64,000 bases of DNA from Pocillopora verrucosa (GCF_036669915.1 NC_089318.1:9643390-9707389); one strand, 5' to 3'. Counted from the stretch's first letter, positions 1-26,737 are shown. Made by a program: numbers and translations. The notes: generated from the sequence alone by a model not told the origin.

Positions 1-1738
1 ATCCATTTAACGTCAATCCATTGCTGGTGCCATTTAAAAGACTGTCACCTTTTAAGGAGACTTCCTTTTCATTATCACTCAATTCACTTTCATCATCACT
101 AAGGGAGTAAGAAAAAGTAAACATCATTTTAAACACCAAGGAAACAGTTGATTTAATCTTCCTGGACACTACAAAAAAGAATTTCAGAGCTCTCAGATTT
201 CAAGTTTTGCCTCACAAAATTACCACTGGATAAGACTCACAGGAAATTGTGTAGTACCCAAATCTATCCTTGCAAATACACCTCATATGACCTTTTGAAT
301 AGTTTAAAAAACAAAAAAGCCACCAAGATGTCTCAAATTGCAAGTTAAGTTCTGTCACACTGGTTTTTTTTAACACTAGGCAAGTGGCTCACACTTTCAC
401 GGCTTAAACTAGTATCTATAACATAGAGTAACTTGAAGTAGTGCCCCCCATATTGTTACTGTTGTGCCTAAGAGTCTTGTACATGTAACTCCTTTTGTTG
501 CTTTTGCAACTGTCTGTATCATTGTGACCAGGAGTATTGCACCCCTTATGGCTGCTACAGCATCTAGTAGTATTGCTACTCCTGTACCACTGCTATTACG
601 CGAACACAACATGCTGATTCCTTCTAGAACTCAAACACCAGATTTTTGATTCAGAATTCAGAAACTTCACCAATAGCCCACTGCTTGTCCCACTCACGAA
701 CATATCTATATTAACCCAACTCACAAGCCAGCCTCGATGACAATTGGTAATTTAGCATTATCAACTGAGTTGATATCATAAATTGGCCACTGTAAAGAGT
801 TACAAAGCTAGTTTTGCCCGCTCAAGTAACCAAGCAGAACATAGAATTTCCTTTACGTTGTCCATGGGCACTGCTAGTTTTAAATAACTCATCATATTCA
901 ACAAATGTATCTTTTCTTAAGTTTCCAAATCCTGCTCCTAGCTCTTTATTAAACCAGTATCTTTTTTGTAGTGCCTTGCACAAAGACACCTTACTTTCAG
1001 GCACACATTTTGACCATTTGTTAGGCATTACACCGATGAATTACAAAACCTTGGAATATCTGTGGAGTGGGTTTCAAGCAGAATAAAAACTGGTTTACAT
1101 GTCTATAATAGGTAAACCTTGAATATTCACTTTACATCCCATTTATTTAACATGAAAATTAAACAAATGAAATTATATCGCAATTTTATGTTTTGTAGGA
1201 TCTAATATGGTTGATCCAATTACATGCCGAAAACAACTTTAATGGTAGAATGATAAGTGCTAAACTAACGGAGAAAGTCTGCCAAGAAAATGTTACTATC
1301 TGACAAAAATTTACAACCAGGGTGTATAAATAAACACCTCGGACTGGCTCACATTCAATTCTCACTCTACAGGAAGAACTGAATCTATCACAGTCAATCA
1401 GATTGAGGTGTAGCCGTCCGTTACTCAAAGCTGAATTAATACGAGCATTTTCTATTATGATTGGCAAAGCCTCTTCATTTAAGTCCAAACTTTATTTTGT
1501 CTTCCTCACCTGTTACACTTGTGCCTATTCTGTTTCATACTCTGCCAAGTTTGATTTATCCATTAACAACAATTCCCAACTTTTTTACTTTATTTGTGCA
1601 CATTTATTACCTTATGGTTGACAAGTAAGGATCTGTGAAGACGCCTTCTAAGTAAGTGAGGAGAGGATCCAAACGGAGAGCTTTTTCCAAGTGTTGCACA
1701 TGAAGAGGGGGTGCAAGAGATGATTGGGGGGATGCCAT
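1..1738 (-). CDS. Unrecognised minus-strand gene, 5' part only (two exons visible, runs off the left edge)
   Basis: Exon 1 is proposed at 1738-1612. It starts at an ATG with G at +4 and encodes about 42 residues, including HLEKALRLDPLLTYLEG, then ends AG|GTAATA in phase 2. Exon 2 is proposed from 105 to the window edge. It follows a pyrimidine-rich stretch ending TTAG and joins in frame, completing a serine codon. It encodes a short acidic-serine stretch (SDDESELSDNEKEV) and then a Gly/Asn/Leu-rich stretch. The frame is open in both exons and the phases agree, which is the main support. I do not recognise the family. The leucine-rich segment is probably helical and the acidic part probably disordered. 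Another exon could lie in the intron: an open stretch at about 1488-1370 also fits the phase, but its acceptor is poor. Confidence 0.45.
715..806. repeat. Fragment of a foldback element (ATCAACTGAGTTGAT family)
   Basis: The stretch contains TTATCAACTGAGTTGATATC followed by AATTGGCCACTGTAAAGAGTT. The same motif order appears at one end of the fuller copies near 3.75 kb, 11.94 kb and 32.3 kb. Only one end is preserved here, inside the intron of the left-edge gene. Confidence 0.5.
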
Positions 1739-2039
1739 GGAAACAAAGCCAAGTAAAACCTGAAAATGATGACATGGAGAAGATAATTTGGGATTTTATA
1801 GAGAGGGGAATATCGGAAGAAGGCGATCGTGACGTGAATTACATTTCAGATTTGCCATCAACTTTCGCTTCTCGTGGTCAAACGTGTGTAAAGTTCCTGA
1901 AACTTGTCCCGGAGATTACGATTGAAAGGCAGTCAAGAACAGAGCTTACTTGGTAAAGAGTGCCACATTGTGCCTCAAAGTAATTAGTTGTTCGAGCAAG
2001 TCGAGCCACAACGCACCTTTCAACAAGAAACTAAACGAT

Positions 2040-2400
2040 TCCTTTCAAGAAGACTCCTTTGTGCGAATGTAAAATAAGAGACAGTCCAACGTACGGAAAA
2101 CAAACGAAAATTCCAGTGAAATAAGTGTGAGAAAGAAGGCGACACGAAACAACGCTTACCCGTGGTCAACTGGTCTGTTCTCGCCACATATTCGAAGAAA
2201 TTTTACTTTGTGAAACCATATCCACCCCACTTCAACTCGCTCCGCTGTTATGGCGGATTTGGTCCGTCGTGTTGGCAAAATGCTTGCAATGCGGCCCATG
2301 ACCATCATTCCCCTTCGCAGGGGGCCCTCCGCCATTTACAATAACTTTACTACGCATGTTCAAGTTCGCGCTCAATGAAACCGCGTAACCTGGGAGCTAC
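2040..2400. promoter_or_regulatory. Probable promoter region of the left-edge gene, with a pair of YY1-like motifs
   Basis: The stretch upstream of the minus-strand start at 1738 is locally richer in G+C and CpG than its surroundings. It holds TTATGGCGGAT at 2248-2258 and TCCGCCATTTA at 2328-2338, an inverted pair matching the YY1 core (GCCAT within CCGCCATNTT). YY1 sites are common in TATA-less animal promoters. No TATA box was seen. The role is inferred from position and motif only. Confidence 0.35.
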
Positions 2401-3740
2401 GTTTAGAGGTACAAAGGTTTAGAGGTTTAAATTTCGGGTACGGTTAAAAGCCCACGATTTTTACAACTGAAAGGATTGAAATAAGTATTATTAGAATATT
2501 CCCTTCATAAAAATTGCTTCCTTCTCTAATTTTTTGACAAAAATCTCTGGATAAAGAAAAAAAAAATACAAGGTTAGGTCAATACAAAAACACTTGAAAG
2601 TAGTCCAGGCGTTCAGTTTGGTTAGTAAAACAGAGCGCAATAGAAAAATTAAAAGAGCACTATAATATCGGCGGATCGAAAAAGGTGGTAGGCTTGATTC
2701 GAGTCGAAAAAAGAAGGGTGGTTTGGATCATACGATCCTTACAAGACCCGACCTTTCTTCCCTCCGTTGTTCAACCCGATTCAAACCTTACACTTTTTTT
2801 TCCTCCACCGCTACTGTCATGCCTTTAATTTAACTGTGGAGCTCCTTTCGTTTAACTGAAGGCCTGGACCAGGCTAACTTTGATCAGATATGAACTCCAT
2901 TAAGGGCTTTGCGCGGTGACCAAGGCAGCAAGTTTGATCAGCGTATTTGATAATTTTTTTTCAACTATCAAATTCGTGACTTGGGCTATCGTCAAATTTA
3001 TTTTTACCAATAACTTCTCTTCGTTTTACTAGGATCCACCTTTCAATGGCGCTTTCTATGGATGTAATCGAAGAGAGACACTCCGAACTCCCTGGTGCGC
3101 GTGTGCATTTGTTACCAACTCTCACTTTTCTCTCAAGGAGCTGATTTTAGTGTTCACAGTTCTCTGAAATGAAAAAAAAAAATTGCGAGTCAAATTTCTA
3201 CCTCACAGAAGAGAAAAAGGAAACTAATCTGTTCTTTTGAATTCTGCTGTTTGCATGCGGCAACCGCGCCTTCCTCTCCAATTAAACTGAAGTCTCCATC
3301 TCGTTCTATAAATGCAAATGAGCTTTCGCTCTGTCTATTCTTATCGAAAATAGCAGCTAATTCCTTTCCTGGATATTTCCCAGTCCGTTTTGTTGCGAGA
3401 TTAAAGTAATTTTTCAGTTAACAGGTCTTAACCGCAGTTGAGAAAAATGTTTGCGTTTGCAGTTATGACGCAATGATAACGTAACAGTCACTTACATACC
3501 TATTAAGGAAAACGCGCGTCGTGCCGTTTCACGCTACGAGCATGTTCTGCGTTTCACGCCATGAATACGATTGCAAATTGAATTTAAATCTTGTCTTTTT
3601 CAGCCTCGTGTAGTAAAAGTATTACTAATTTGCCAACAATAGGGCAGTTTTAAAATGATTTCCTCTTGAATTCGCCCAATTCAGACCCGCAGGAACGTAA
3701 TTTGAAGTGTGTAGAGCCAACTAAACATAATTCTTTAGGC
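2401..3740. other. Intergenic, nothing recognised
   Basis: Between the left-edge gene and the ArfGAP gene I see no convincing exon. The DNA is AT-rich with short A runs and no long open frame. Confidence 0.4.
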
Positions 3741-3743
3741 TCT

Positions 3744-3830
3744 GGGGAGTCTGGGTAGTTTGGTATTATCAACTGAGTTAATAACGGAAATAGGCCGGCT
3801 AAGCCACCGAAAAGAGGTTTCCAGCGTTAG

Positions 3831-3861
<31 letters not shown>

Positions 3862-4008
3862 AACGTCAACTTTTAAACTCTTTACGGTGGCTTACTTACG
3901 TTATCAGTCCAGTTGATTTTATTAAATTACCCTATTATACTCTCCCACCGACGCAGCACCACAATTGCTTTAGAAACTTATCCCTTTTATCCATCTAGGG
4001 AGTCTGGG
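3744..4008. repeat. Foldback (MITE-like) element, best-preserved copy, flanked by an 11-bp direct repeat
   Basis: Complementary arms lie around a centre carrying CTGACGAAGGGCTAACGCTC and GAAACGTCA. The outer arms read ATCAACTGAGTTAATAACG on the left and CGTTATCAGTCCAGTTGAT on the right. GGGAGTCTGGG occurs at both edges (about 3745-3755 and 3998-4008) and could be a target-site duplication. Other copies or fragments in this window are at 715-806, 11937-12190 and 32265-32370. The element lies just upstream of the ArfGAP gene start. Confidence 0.6.
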
Positions 4009-4204
4009 CCTATCCGGGCCACTTAATCTTCAACTTGACCAGGTTCCTAAGCTATTATGATGTCGGAAAAAATTGGGGTTGGCCAGAGATAAAGGTGTAA
4101 AGAAATTTAAATTTCTACCCTAATTTGCATTGTTCGGCGGTGTTAAAACAACTTCTTGTGAAGGGTTATGAGTCATTTTTAGCGAAAAACCCTGAACATT
4201 CCTC

Positions 4205-18598
<14,394 letters not shown>

Positions 18599-19265
18599 AA
18601 TACAATGAAAATTATGGACCGATGCAAGATGCTGTGATAACTATAATGTTATTTAATAATTTGTGTCATTGACCTGTGCTAAGAAATGAAGGTGTCATCG
18701 AAATGTAATCAAATGTCAAGGGTACATCACTAACATTGAACTCAGTGAATAATTTAAACCAGGGAAATGTGTTGGTGTGGCAAAAGTGTCACATAATGTC
18801 ACACAAGGTCACACCATTTGTGCCATAATATTGTGTGAGAAATTAAGGTGATTGTTTGTATTTAATTAGTAACAGTTCTCTGTAGTAACTTGGCTTAAGT
18901 ACCTAGTGTTGCAGTATGATGAAAATTATGAAATTATTTCATCATGAAATTATGGTTATAGTACAGACTGATGTGCAGCAAAGTTTAGAGACTCTGGTTT
19001 GCCTTGACCTCTGTTGACTACTTGACAAGCTAAACTTAGGAATTGGAAAAAAAAAAAAGAGAATGCTGGAAGAGTTCTGTACAGAAAAAAGGATCATTAA
19101 ATGCTATAGCATATAAGCTATCAAACTGAATTCAGAAAGAGGCATAAGTCAACACCATTTCTTTCCTCAAAGTCAGGAATGTTCTTGAAGTAACAACTGT
19201 CCAAATTGTTGAGAATGACAAATGTGTGGTTCAGATACGGTAATTTTGTTGTATTTAATATATGT

Positions 19266-19280
19266 AAAAATAAAAATAAA
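19266..19280 (+). terminator. Candidate polyadenylation signals for the ArfGAP gene
   Basis: Two adjacent AATAAA hexamers (19269-19274 and 19275-19280) lie about 670 bp after the stop codon at 18598, and no other gene intervenes. Use of either site is inferred. Confidence 0.35.
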
Positions 19281-19299
19281 GTATATTCCACCCTACAGG

Positions 19300-20535
19300 G
19301 TGTTAATCTTAAGTATTGTAACATACCCATGAATTAGGGTAAGAGACCATTTTTCTGTTGATAAAATGTAGGATCTGATGTGTAAAGTGATAGGTTACAA
19401 AAATCAAGCTTGGAATATTTTTTAAAAAATTGTCATGACCAGAGAAGGATAGCAGACTGCTGCAACATCCATGAAGCACATTTGCTTTCAATGCAGTTTT
19501 TATTGGGAAAATCAGTTCTTTCCTCCCTGCTTGAGTGCAACATTTCAACCCAGCTATTATCAGGATGAGTCCTTATAAATCAGGGGTTTCAATCAGGGGT
19601 GTAATTAGGCCCCTTTCTCCTATTAGGGTTTGGGGAAGGCTTCCCCCAGTAAAATTTGAAACCTAGAAGCTTAGAAATTTAATTTACAGCATCTAAGAGT
19701 GATTGCAGGGTAAACATATGGCAGTAAGAGGCCTTACAGGCAGTGGTAGACTGTCAGTAATTGAATGTCATTGAAACTTGTTAAGAATCTGGAGGTATTT
19801 AATAGATAACCTCTGTGGTGGTATTGTTTATTTTGATAAATTAATTTGATTGGGTACAATGTGACTACACCTCACGGCTGATTGGCTTGAGTTAATTAAA
19901 GGGAAAGGAATGTTGTGACTAAGGAAGTTCACGGATTCTTTTTGGAAGAAGGGGATTGACTTATTAAGTCTTAAAGAATCTTCAGGCAGCAGGGGCCCAT
20001 TTCTGGAAAGTCAAAGTAACTTTGCAGGCCCAATGTGATATTTCTAAATTTAACTCTACAGAATGATAATGCAAGTCTTCACTCAAACACCAGTCTAACC
20101 AGTTTCTTTTCCTGAAATATCTTTGTTTGAATTTCAAATCACTCAAAATTGTGATCTTCAATGAAACACAAGGAACAAAAATCCACTTTTTGGGCCAGTT
20201 AAGTCAGTGAGTCTTTTGCAAAACATGCCCCAGGATTGGCATGCAGTGAGGCAGCTCACAATTTCCTGTAAGTCTTTTCAGAGTGCACATATGATGTAAC
20301 ATGTCAAGTAAATAAGAACCACCATGATATTCAAGAGGTAACTTATGAAGTGTTGGAGATTCTCAGTTCCCAGGTTTGTTGTTTGTTGCACAATTAGTTT
20401 ATCTCTGACATTATGTAGCATGTAAATTTCTTGTAACATCTAAATTATATTTTGTAAACTGACTGTTGATTAGAAGTACATTATTTTAAATTCATAATTG
20501 CCACAGTTATTAGTTAGTCAAAATCCCAGGTTCTT
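19300..20535. other. Intergenic, nothing recognised
   Basis: AT-rich DNA between the ArfGAP gene and the C2orf42-like gene. Open frames are short and show no family resemblance, domain or splice-site support. Confidence 0.4.
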
Positions 20536-20540
20536 TTTTC

Positions 20541-20694
20541 AGGGCACAGTTGTTCAAAGGTTGGATAATCCTGTCCAACAGATAAATCATTATTCAGTGG
20601 TTAAGCGTTGACAATACAAACTGCGCTATCCAGCAGATAGACATTTACCTGTTGAATAGATCGAGTTAACCATGCTTTGCACAACTAAGGCCTG
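20541..20694. repeat. TTGTTCAAAGG / GGATAA inverted-repeat element
   Basis: Left end GGGCACAGTTGTTCAAAGG with TTGGATAATCC; the middle has paired CAACAGATAAATCATTATTC and TATCCAGCAGATAGACATT; the right end GCACAACTAAGGCCTG is weakly complementary to the left. This layout is typical of a short non-autonomous inverted-repeat transposon. Confidence 0.55.
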
Positions 20695-21159
20695 AAAGGA
20701 AAATATTTTCACACAAAAATGAAAAAAAGATAATTTTTGATAACTTCTAGCTTTCCCTAACAGGGCTATGTTTTCATAGGTTTTCAATTATCACAAGAGG
20801 TTATTTTCATGACCAAGAGACAGTTTACCATCCTCGTTGAAGTAAAAGAAGGTAAAAATTTACTACAGAAAAGGAGTTGGTATTGTCATCAGTTATTACA
20901 GCTCATGAGTACTGTTTCAATTTTTTTTTTATACTTATTAAGATAGTATGGTACAGTAACGTGTATCTTAATTTATACAGAGAAATCTTACAACTGCATA
21001 CTACTGACTATTATTCCATTTTATGCCATTTTAACATATTAGAGTTATGGAATGGGTGAAATATGAAATATAATTACACTGTAGAACAGCACAAAATATG
21101 GATGGAAAGTGGAGAAACAAAATGGTAGCCATGAACAATCCAAACTTTGATTATCTTCT

Positions 21160-21403
21160 GGGCCCAGTTGTTCAAAGGCTGATTCGCACTAACCCAGGGG
21201 TTAAAATTTTAATCCAGGGTTTCTGTATTTCTCCATTCAAAAGCTGTTCAGGGATAATTTTCTTAATTCCTTTTAGAACATTCAATCATAAAATTATAGA
21301 CAAATGGAGTAAAACTGAATTTTCTTTTTAAGCTTTCAGATCTGAAGTCAAATTTCACTTTAACCCTGGGTTATCTTAACCCACCTTTGAACAACCCAGC
21401 CCT
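21160..21403. repeat. GGCCCAGTTGTTCAAAGG inverted-repeat element (MITE-like)
   Basis: The terminal arms are GGGCCCAGTTGTTCAAAGG at the left and CCTTTGAACAACCCAGCCC at the right. A second complementary pair (AACCCAGGGGTTAAA and TTTAACCCTGGGTTATC) lies just inside. The left terminus resembles that of the 20.54-kb element, but the interior differs. Confidence 0.65.
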
Positions 21404-22735
21404 GTTCTCTAGGATTTGACTTTTAAGCAATTAACTTTAAAGGGCATGAATTGGTTTTTTTTTAATTTGTTCATGAAGTTGTTGGGCCTTATGCAATCAG
21501 TGCGATGCTCAGATAAAGCTGTGCGATGTATTTAAAAAAACTAAAAGCCAAAACACTATAAAATAATATAGTGAACATAAAAGTGGAATACTAAATGCCT
21601 TATTTGATGGTTTAACATGCAACACTAGAAGACATTTTGCTCCTGGTGCAAACACAACACAACTAGAAAAATATGATTACAAATTATGTTAAACCATTGA
21701 ATAATGTGATGATCAATTCAAAGCTTCAACATAATCATCCCCCCTCTCCTTGGCAATGCACAGATATTTGTTTGTCATTTGTGCCCAGAGCAGTGGGGAA
21801 TTTAGGTTCTAAAGCATGGCCAATGAGAAGAATTTGAAATATGATCAAACCAATCTCCAAAAGTTCAAGAAGGGGGGGAAGAATGTTGAAGCTTCAAAAC
21901 GATAGACGCATAACATGTATACATTTTAATGCCAGGATTTTTGACAATGTGTGTTAAGTTATCAGTAAATGCACGACAATAAACCAAACTAAGGTTGATA
22001 CCTAACAATTTAGAGAATAAAATCCTTTTCAGTTAGTCAACTGATACTTATGGACACTAATTTTGTTACATTACTGTCACTGTCTACTAAAAACAGTAGA
22101 ACTGTCTATCAGCATCTCAACTAAAAACAAAACCAAAACAAACAACTATCAACAACAAGTATTTGAGGAAAGTACAAATGGTACAAAATTACCTTGAATA
22201 GCAAAAGCAGATTAATATTTTTAATTCCACTTCGTCTGGGATGTTTGCTCAGTTTGTGCAAATACAGAACAGCAGGTTTCACTAACCACCAGGAGTGGTA
22301 AATTGGACATAAATAAAATGCTCCTAATTCTGATAAGTGATTTTCTCCTTTGTAATTAACAAGGTAAGATGGAAATGCAACATCTTGCATTACAAAGCAA
22401 CCAAGACCTCTGGATAAATTTTGAATAAAATCCAGGCTCTTTAAATACTGTATCAGATCTAAGTAAAAAAGATTCCATGCCCCTGCTGGTCTGTTCAGTT
22501 GTAGATTACAGACGATGTCAACATGTGGTAAGAACAAAAAAATAATAAAACAAGAGCAGCTAAGTGTGGCCCTGATGTTTTAGTTGTTCATAGTGACATC
22601 ATCCATCCAATAGATCATGGGTAAGATCCAATCAAAATGTAAGTATAACTCAAATTATCATATGATAACATCTGCAGTTACATTCTATTGGTGACAGCTT
22701 TGAGTACTGTTGGACAAGTTCAGAGCTCTTTTCAT
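21404..22735. other. Intergenic / probable 3' flank of the C2orf42-like gene
   Basis: No gene recognised. A 138-codon minus-strand open frame at 22537-22121 has no ATG at its start and no recognisable domain, and may lie in the 3' untranslated region of the C2orf42-like gene. Confidence 0.35.
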
Positions 22736-22739
22736 AGAT

Positions 22740-25700
22740 TCAATCCTCTTCAGTATTGTTAACTTTCATTTTAGCATTATCAAGGAAGAGTTTAAATTCC
22801 TGTGCAAGTTCTACATCAGATGCTATTGCCCATAGACATGCAGAGTAGTGAATGCAGTTTAGGGATCGCAACACTGGTAAAGAACTTCCTTTGTTGACTG
22901 TACAACTGAAGACAGGATTCCAAGCCATACATGGCCTTCCAGAACAGAACACTTCAATTCGCAAACCACCATTCGCTTTTGTCCTTTCAAATCGCACATG
23001 AACAAACCCAATAAGATCTGGAGCCAGGCTACCACCCTGCTCAAAGTGCAGCTGATCAACCACGACAAAAGTTCGCTCTGACACGCACTGCACAAGAGCC
23101 ACATTTTTGCTATCGCACCTCAAGTTTAGATCTTTTAATGAGTTGGAAACCTCTCCACTAAAAAATTCACCAGATAGTTTTTCTTGATCAAGATAAAGGG
23201 CTCTGGAATTGTTTATTGATCCCTGGCTACGGCAAACCTTGGCATGTTCACACAGAAAGGAAGGAGCTTTGCTGCCCAATTCCCTCGCAGTCACACAAGG
23301 AGGATAGTCACATGAGTAAACATCTCTCATTCTGTTATCTGGGAAGTTGCGCTCACACCAAACAAAACACCTGTGATCTGGTCCTACTTTGCTTCTTCTT
23401 ACAGAGAAAACCATCACTGTTGAGTTTGATGGGATTTGAAGCTGAACTGCTTGGCGCTGTTGCTTCTTGTTTCGCTTGAATGGAGGATTGGACTCGTTCA
23501 ACAAAGACTTGCAATGCTTGCACACTTTTGAACGGCAGCCAATTAAACATTGGCACTTTTGACAAGGCATCACTCCTCTTCGAGTTGCATTTCCAGGAAG
23601 CATTCTGGAAGTAAATGAAAAGTTCTCAAAAGAAGCCCTTTACCCTTTAACCCTTGAGAGTAATAAGAATCTAATTCCCCCTCACAATATCACCCATGAG
23701 CTAAACACTAAGGTCATAGGATTACATAAAAACAATCACCAACTATAGAAGTTCTTGATCATTAAACAAATTCTGCTAGTCAGCACCTTGGAAAATGTGT
23801 AGAGAGCAGTTTGAGAATAATGCCTAATGATGTTAGGGTGTTAAGGAGCTACATAATGATTTTTAGAGCAGCATTACAACCCACTTTAATCTTTCCAATC
23901 TTTGGCCGTCTTTGTATCGTTAGGATTATTCAAATGTGTAACTCTATGGTTCTATTTTAACAAAGGCTGAGGTAACAGAAACAGGTTCTTAAACCTCATT
24001 TAACTTAACATCCAATGAGTTATTCTCCCTACTTATTGCCATACTTTTCCTTGTAAATTAGACAGGAGAGTTAAAGATTATTTTAAAACAACACCCTCTC
24101 ACTTATAAGCTTGTCTGTTCTCATAACCTGCCAACAGGTAATGACTCAAACTTATCAGTTACCAGTTGGTATCTTGATCCCAGACCAAATTCTTGAAACT
24201 AATTGACAAGGAATGAGTAGCAGCTATAGGGAAGAATTAACAAGCAGATCTTGGGAGTTAGAGGTTTCAAATTCACAAAAAACTAAAAATCTTACAACCG
24301 GCTGTGAGTACCTTAACTGAGATTCTGTTGGTCTGGACTCTGCAACATTATCAGCCATGTCTTCCTCAACAGTTGATGCCACACTTGACCGAATTTCCAC
24401 CACTGCAGTGCCATCATCAATTGACTTTGGACGTATTTTGCGGTACTTTGCCTGGCTTGACAGATCATCTTCTATAACAATGTGTTTTGTTTTGACTCCA
24501 ATCAGACTTGATGTACCCGTGCTAGACCTAGTATTGTCAATCACAGGATTCAGTGCAGTCCGTATTTTCTTCCCATTCTGTTGAGCCAAATGTCCAAGAA
24601 AAAGTGCAACTGAATTTGCATCATAAGAATTCTCTGGGGTGCCTACAGCAGCACCTGCCATTTGTATTTGTTCCTGCTCTTGCTCTATCTCCTCATTGCC
24701 ACCTTGTTGCTGTTGTTGATCAGAGTTTGGCTGTGCCATACTCAATTTATCTGTCTCTACCCGCTCACTGGGTGGTATGAATACACTACTGTTTTGATTT
24801 TGCACAAGAAGAGTTTGGATCAAATCTTGCAGACTGGTATGATAGCTCTTTTTTCCTACCACTCCTTCTGTTGCCACAGCATCACCAGTAACTACATCAT
24901 CTTCCTGAGTTTCTTGTCCAAAACTTATTGCTGTATCTGTTCCAGAATCTTCCACCTCCTCCTTTGCAACAACTTCTGGAACAGTGCTTGAGATCTCTGA
25001 AGTTGCCACCTCAGTTTCACCATCAATCACCACAACATCCAATTCAACACAAGTTGTACCCCTTCCATCATCATAATGATTAGATTCTTTACTTTGTTTG
25101 GATTTTCTTGATCTCTTTCTAGGCTTTCCAGGGCTACAAAATTTGCACTGCTTAGAACGGTAACCAATCTTCTTCATGCAGATAGGGCATGTCTTGACTC
25201 CTCTCCTTGTGGCATTAATACCCAGAAGTCTAAAAATAAAAAAACATAGGATTCTTTATAACAATACATCCAATACTATATTACAAAAATATTACTGTGT
25301 GCACATGTACCACAAATAATTGGTTTCTACAATAGGCAACAAAAGCATTGACATATTGACCTCTTCAATCCCCTCTTTTCCTTATTAAATTTTAAAATAA
25401 CGCATTCACCCCCTTCCCCCAGGGCAAGTCTGTGATCTTCTAGCAACAAACAGGCTACATAGAATGGGGAAGAGGGGTCTTGTCCATGATTTATAGCATG
25501 GTGCCAACAGTAATGTCATTCTACACAAAAAAAGAATTCTTCACACAGGACATCAACTAATGTTGATGCCAATTGCAGCTTTCCAAACAGTTCAACACCT
25601 GAGAATCTATGACAGATAACAGGGGTGGAATTCAAATTTAAGGAGCATGATCAAAAGCTCTTTCTTAGCCCTGCTGCCTTTGGATCCCACAAGAGAGCTA

Positions 25701-26242
25701 ACCTGTTACAGAGGATGCCACATGACTTCTCTAGTGATAGAGAGGCACAGAAAAACTAATACAATGTTTAATCACTCAAATCATTGCCCTGAAAATTGCT
25801 TAAAGTGTAAAAATCTTTACATTACTTTATCACTACAGAAATTTAAATTACACTTGTACCTTCCGGGCGGATTCGATTCATTTTCAACTTCAATTTTTTC
25901 ACCCTCATTTCCAGAATCTGTTGGCTTTGGCTCAATTTTACGCAGGCCCGGAGACTGCACACTGCCCCACATGAATGTAGTTCCGACTGTCACGGCAGAA
26001 GGTGAAGACGAGTGTACGCTCCCTGATAAGAGCTTAGCCAGTACTTCGCTACTATTCGAAGAACTGGATGTAACGTTGTTGCCTGTAAGAAGTTTCACAA
26101 TAACATGATCCTCTGCAGTTGCCATTAACGAAGTCTCCAAGATCGGCGCAGGATTTGAAACTTGCTCCGAAGACTGATCGCTCCAAATCGTCTCGTCCGA
26201 CATTATTAATTCGACATCAGCTGTCTTAAACTCTATCTTCAT
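22740..26242 (-). CDS. C2orf42-like protein with duplicated treble-clef zinc finger, 721 residues
   Basis: Three exons, 26242-25860, 25229-24312 and 23604-22740, join in phase 2 at both junctions. The last exon matches the N-terminal half of vertebrate C2orf42 as I remember it: a CxxC/CxxC finger, then a block containing GPDHRCFVWCE, and near the end CIHYSACLWAIASDVELAQEF. C2orf42 is a poorly characterised protein and its function is unknown. Exon 2 begins with a second copy of the finger (C142-x2-C145, C156-x2-C159), paralogous to C448-x2-C451, C462-x2-C465 at the start of exon 3. Both are preceded by NATRRGV, which points to exon duplication. The rest of exon 2 is acidic, glutamine-rich and probably disordered. 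The protein stops after the LAQEF block, so the C-terminal half of human C2orf42 is absent. The ATG at 26242 opens the only long frame. Confidence 0.8.
23642..23848 (+). repeat. AACCCTTTAACTCCC element, subfamily B
   Basis: It begins TACCCTTTAACCCTTGAGAG, contains AAGGTCATAGGATTACATAA and AACAATCACCAACTATAGAA, and ends near GATGTTAGGGTGTTAAGG. It lies in intron 2 of the C2orf42-like gene, within about 40 bp of exon 3. Confidence 0.65.
24105..24270 (-). repeat. AACCCTTTAACTCCC element, reverse orientation
   Basis: The right end reads CAGATCTTGGGAGTTAGAGG, the reverse complement of the usual left end. GGTATCTTGATCCCAGACCA is the reverse of the TTGGTGTTAGATCAAG block. It lies in intron 2 of the C2orf42-like gene. 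Confidence 0.55.
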
Positions 26243-26735
26243 GTAAACAACGTCTTTTCATAGGTTATCTATCGCCTCTCGATCGCTACCGCGAGGGTAA
26301 ACTTCGCCAAATTACTTTCAAGTAGAGACTTAAATTATCTCTATACGACAAAAAAAGGAATTCCCGTCAACAAACCAGACAAACTATAATATTACCTTAC
26401 GTAACCGTGACAATACAGATTTGTCTAGAATAAATGGCGAACCGAAGCATGGTGGACAAAGTGACAGCCTGCGATGTACACCGCTGGTTAGCTAACACGT
26501 GACCAAAATAAAAGCATAGGTCCCCATCGCATACAATGCAGAACTTGTCATCAACATGTCCAATAGAAGCGCACACATACCTTACTCGTTCCAAATGGGC
26601 TTTCCAAAATAAAATGTGATATATCGATACCGTTTGCTTAAAGGGAAAGGTTGGACTCATTGAGACTTGCCTCACTTCCTACGAGCAAAATTGTCTTAGT
26701 CCTCCAAATGATAAGAGCGCTAAGTTGGTACTTGA
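26243..26735. other. 5' flank of the C2orf42-like gene
   Basis: The likely promoter region for the minus-strand gene at 26242. No TATA box or clear motif stands out, and no other gene was recognised. Confidence 0.3.
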
Positions 26736-26737
26736 CT

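Noticed and set aside
1186-1488. Minus-strand open frame with LDLNEEALPIIIENAR as a third exon of the left-edge gene
   Set aside because: The phase fits, but the sequence before it on the minus strand is purine-rich with no polypyrimidine tract, so I left it out of the model.
2249-2374. Plus-strand ATG frame starting MADLVRRVGKMLAMRP
   Set aside because: Short, with no domain and no splice partner; the stretch is better explained as the promoter of the minus-strand gene with paired YY1-like motifs.
22121-22537. 138-codon minus-strand open frame after the C2orf42-like gene
   Set aside because: It opens at TTG without ATG, is rich in Leu/Tyr/Phe as AT-rich chance frames are, has no domain, and does not resemble the C-terminal half of C2orf42.
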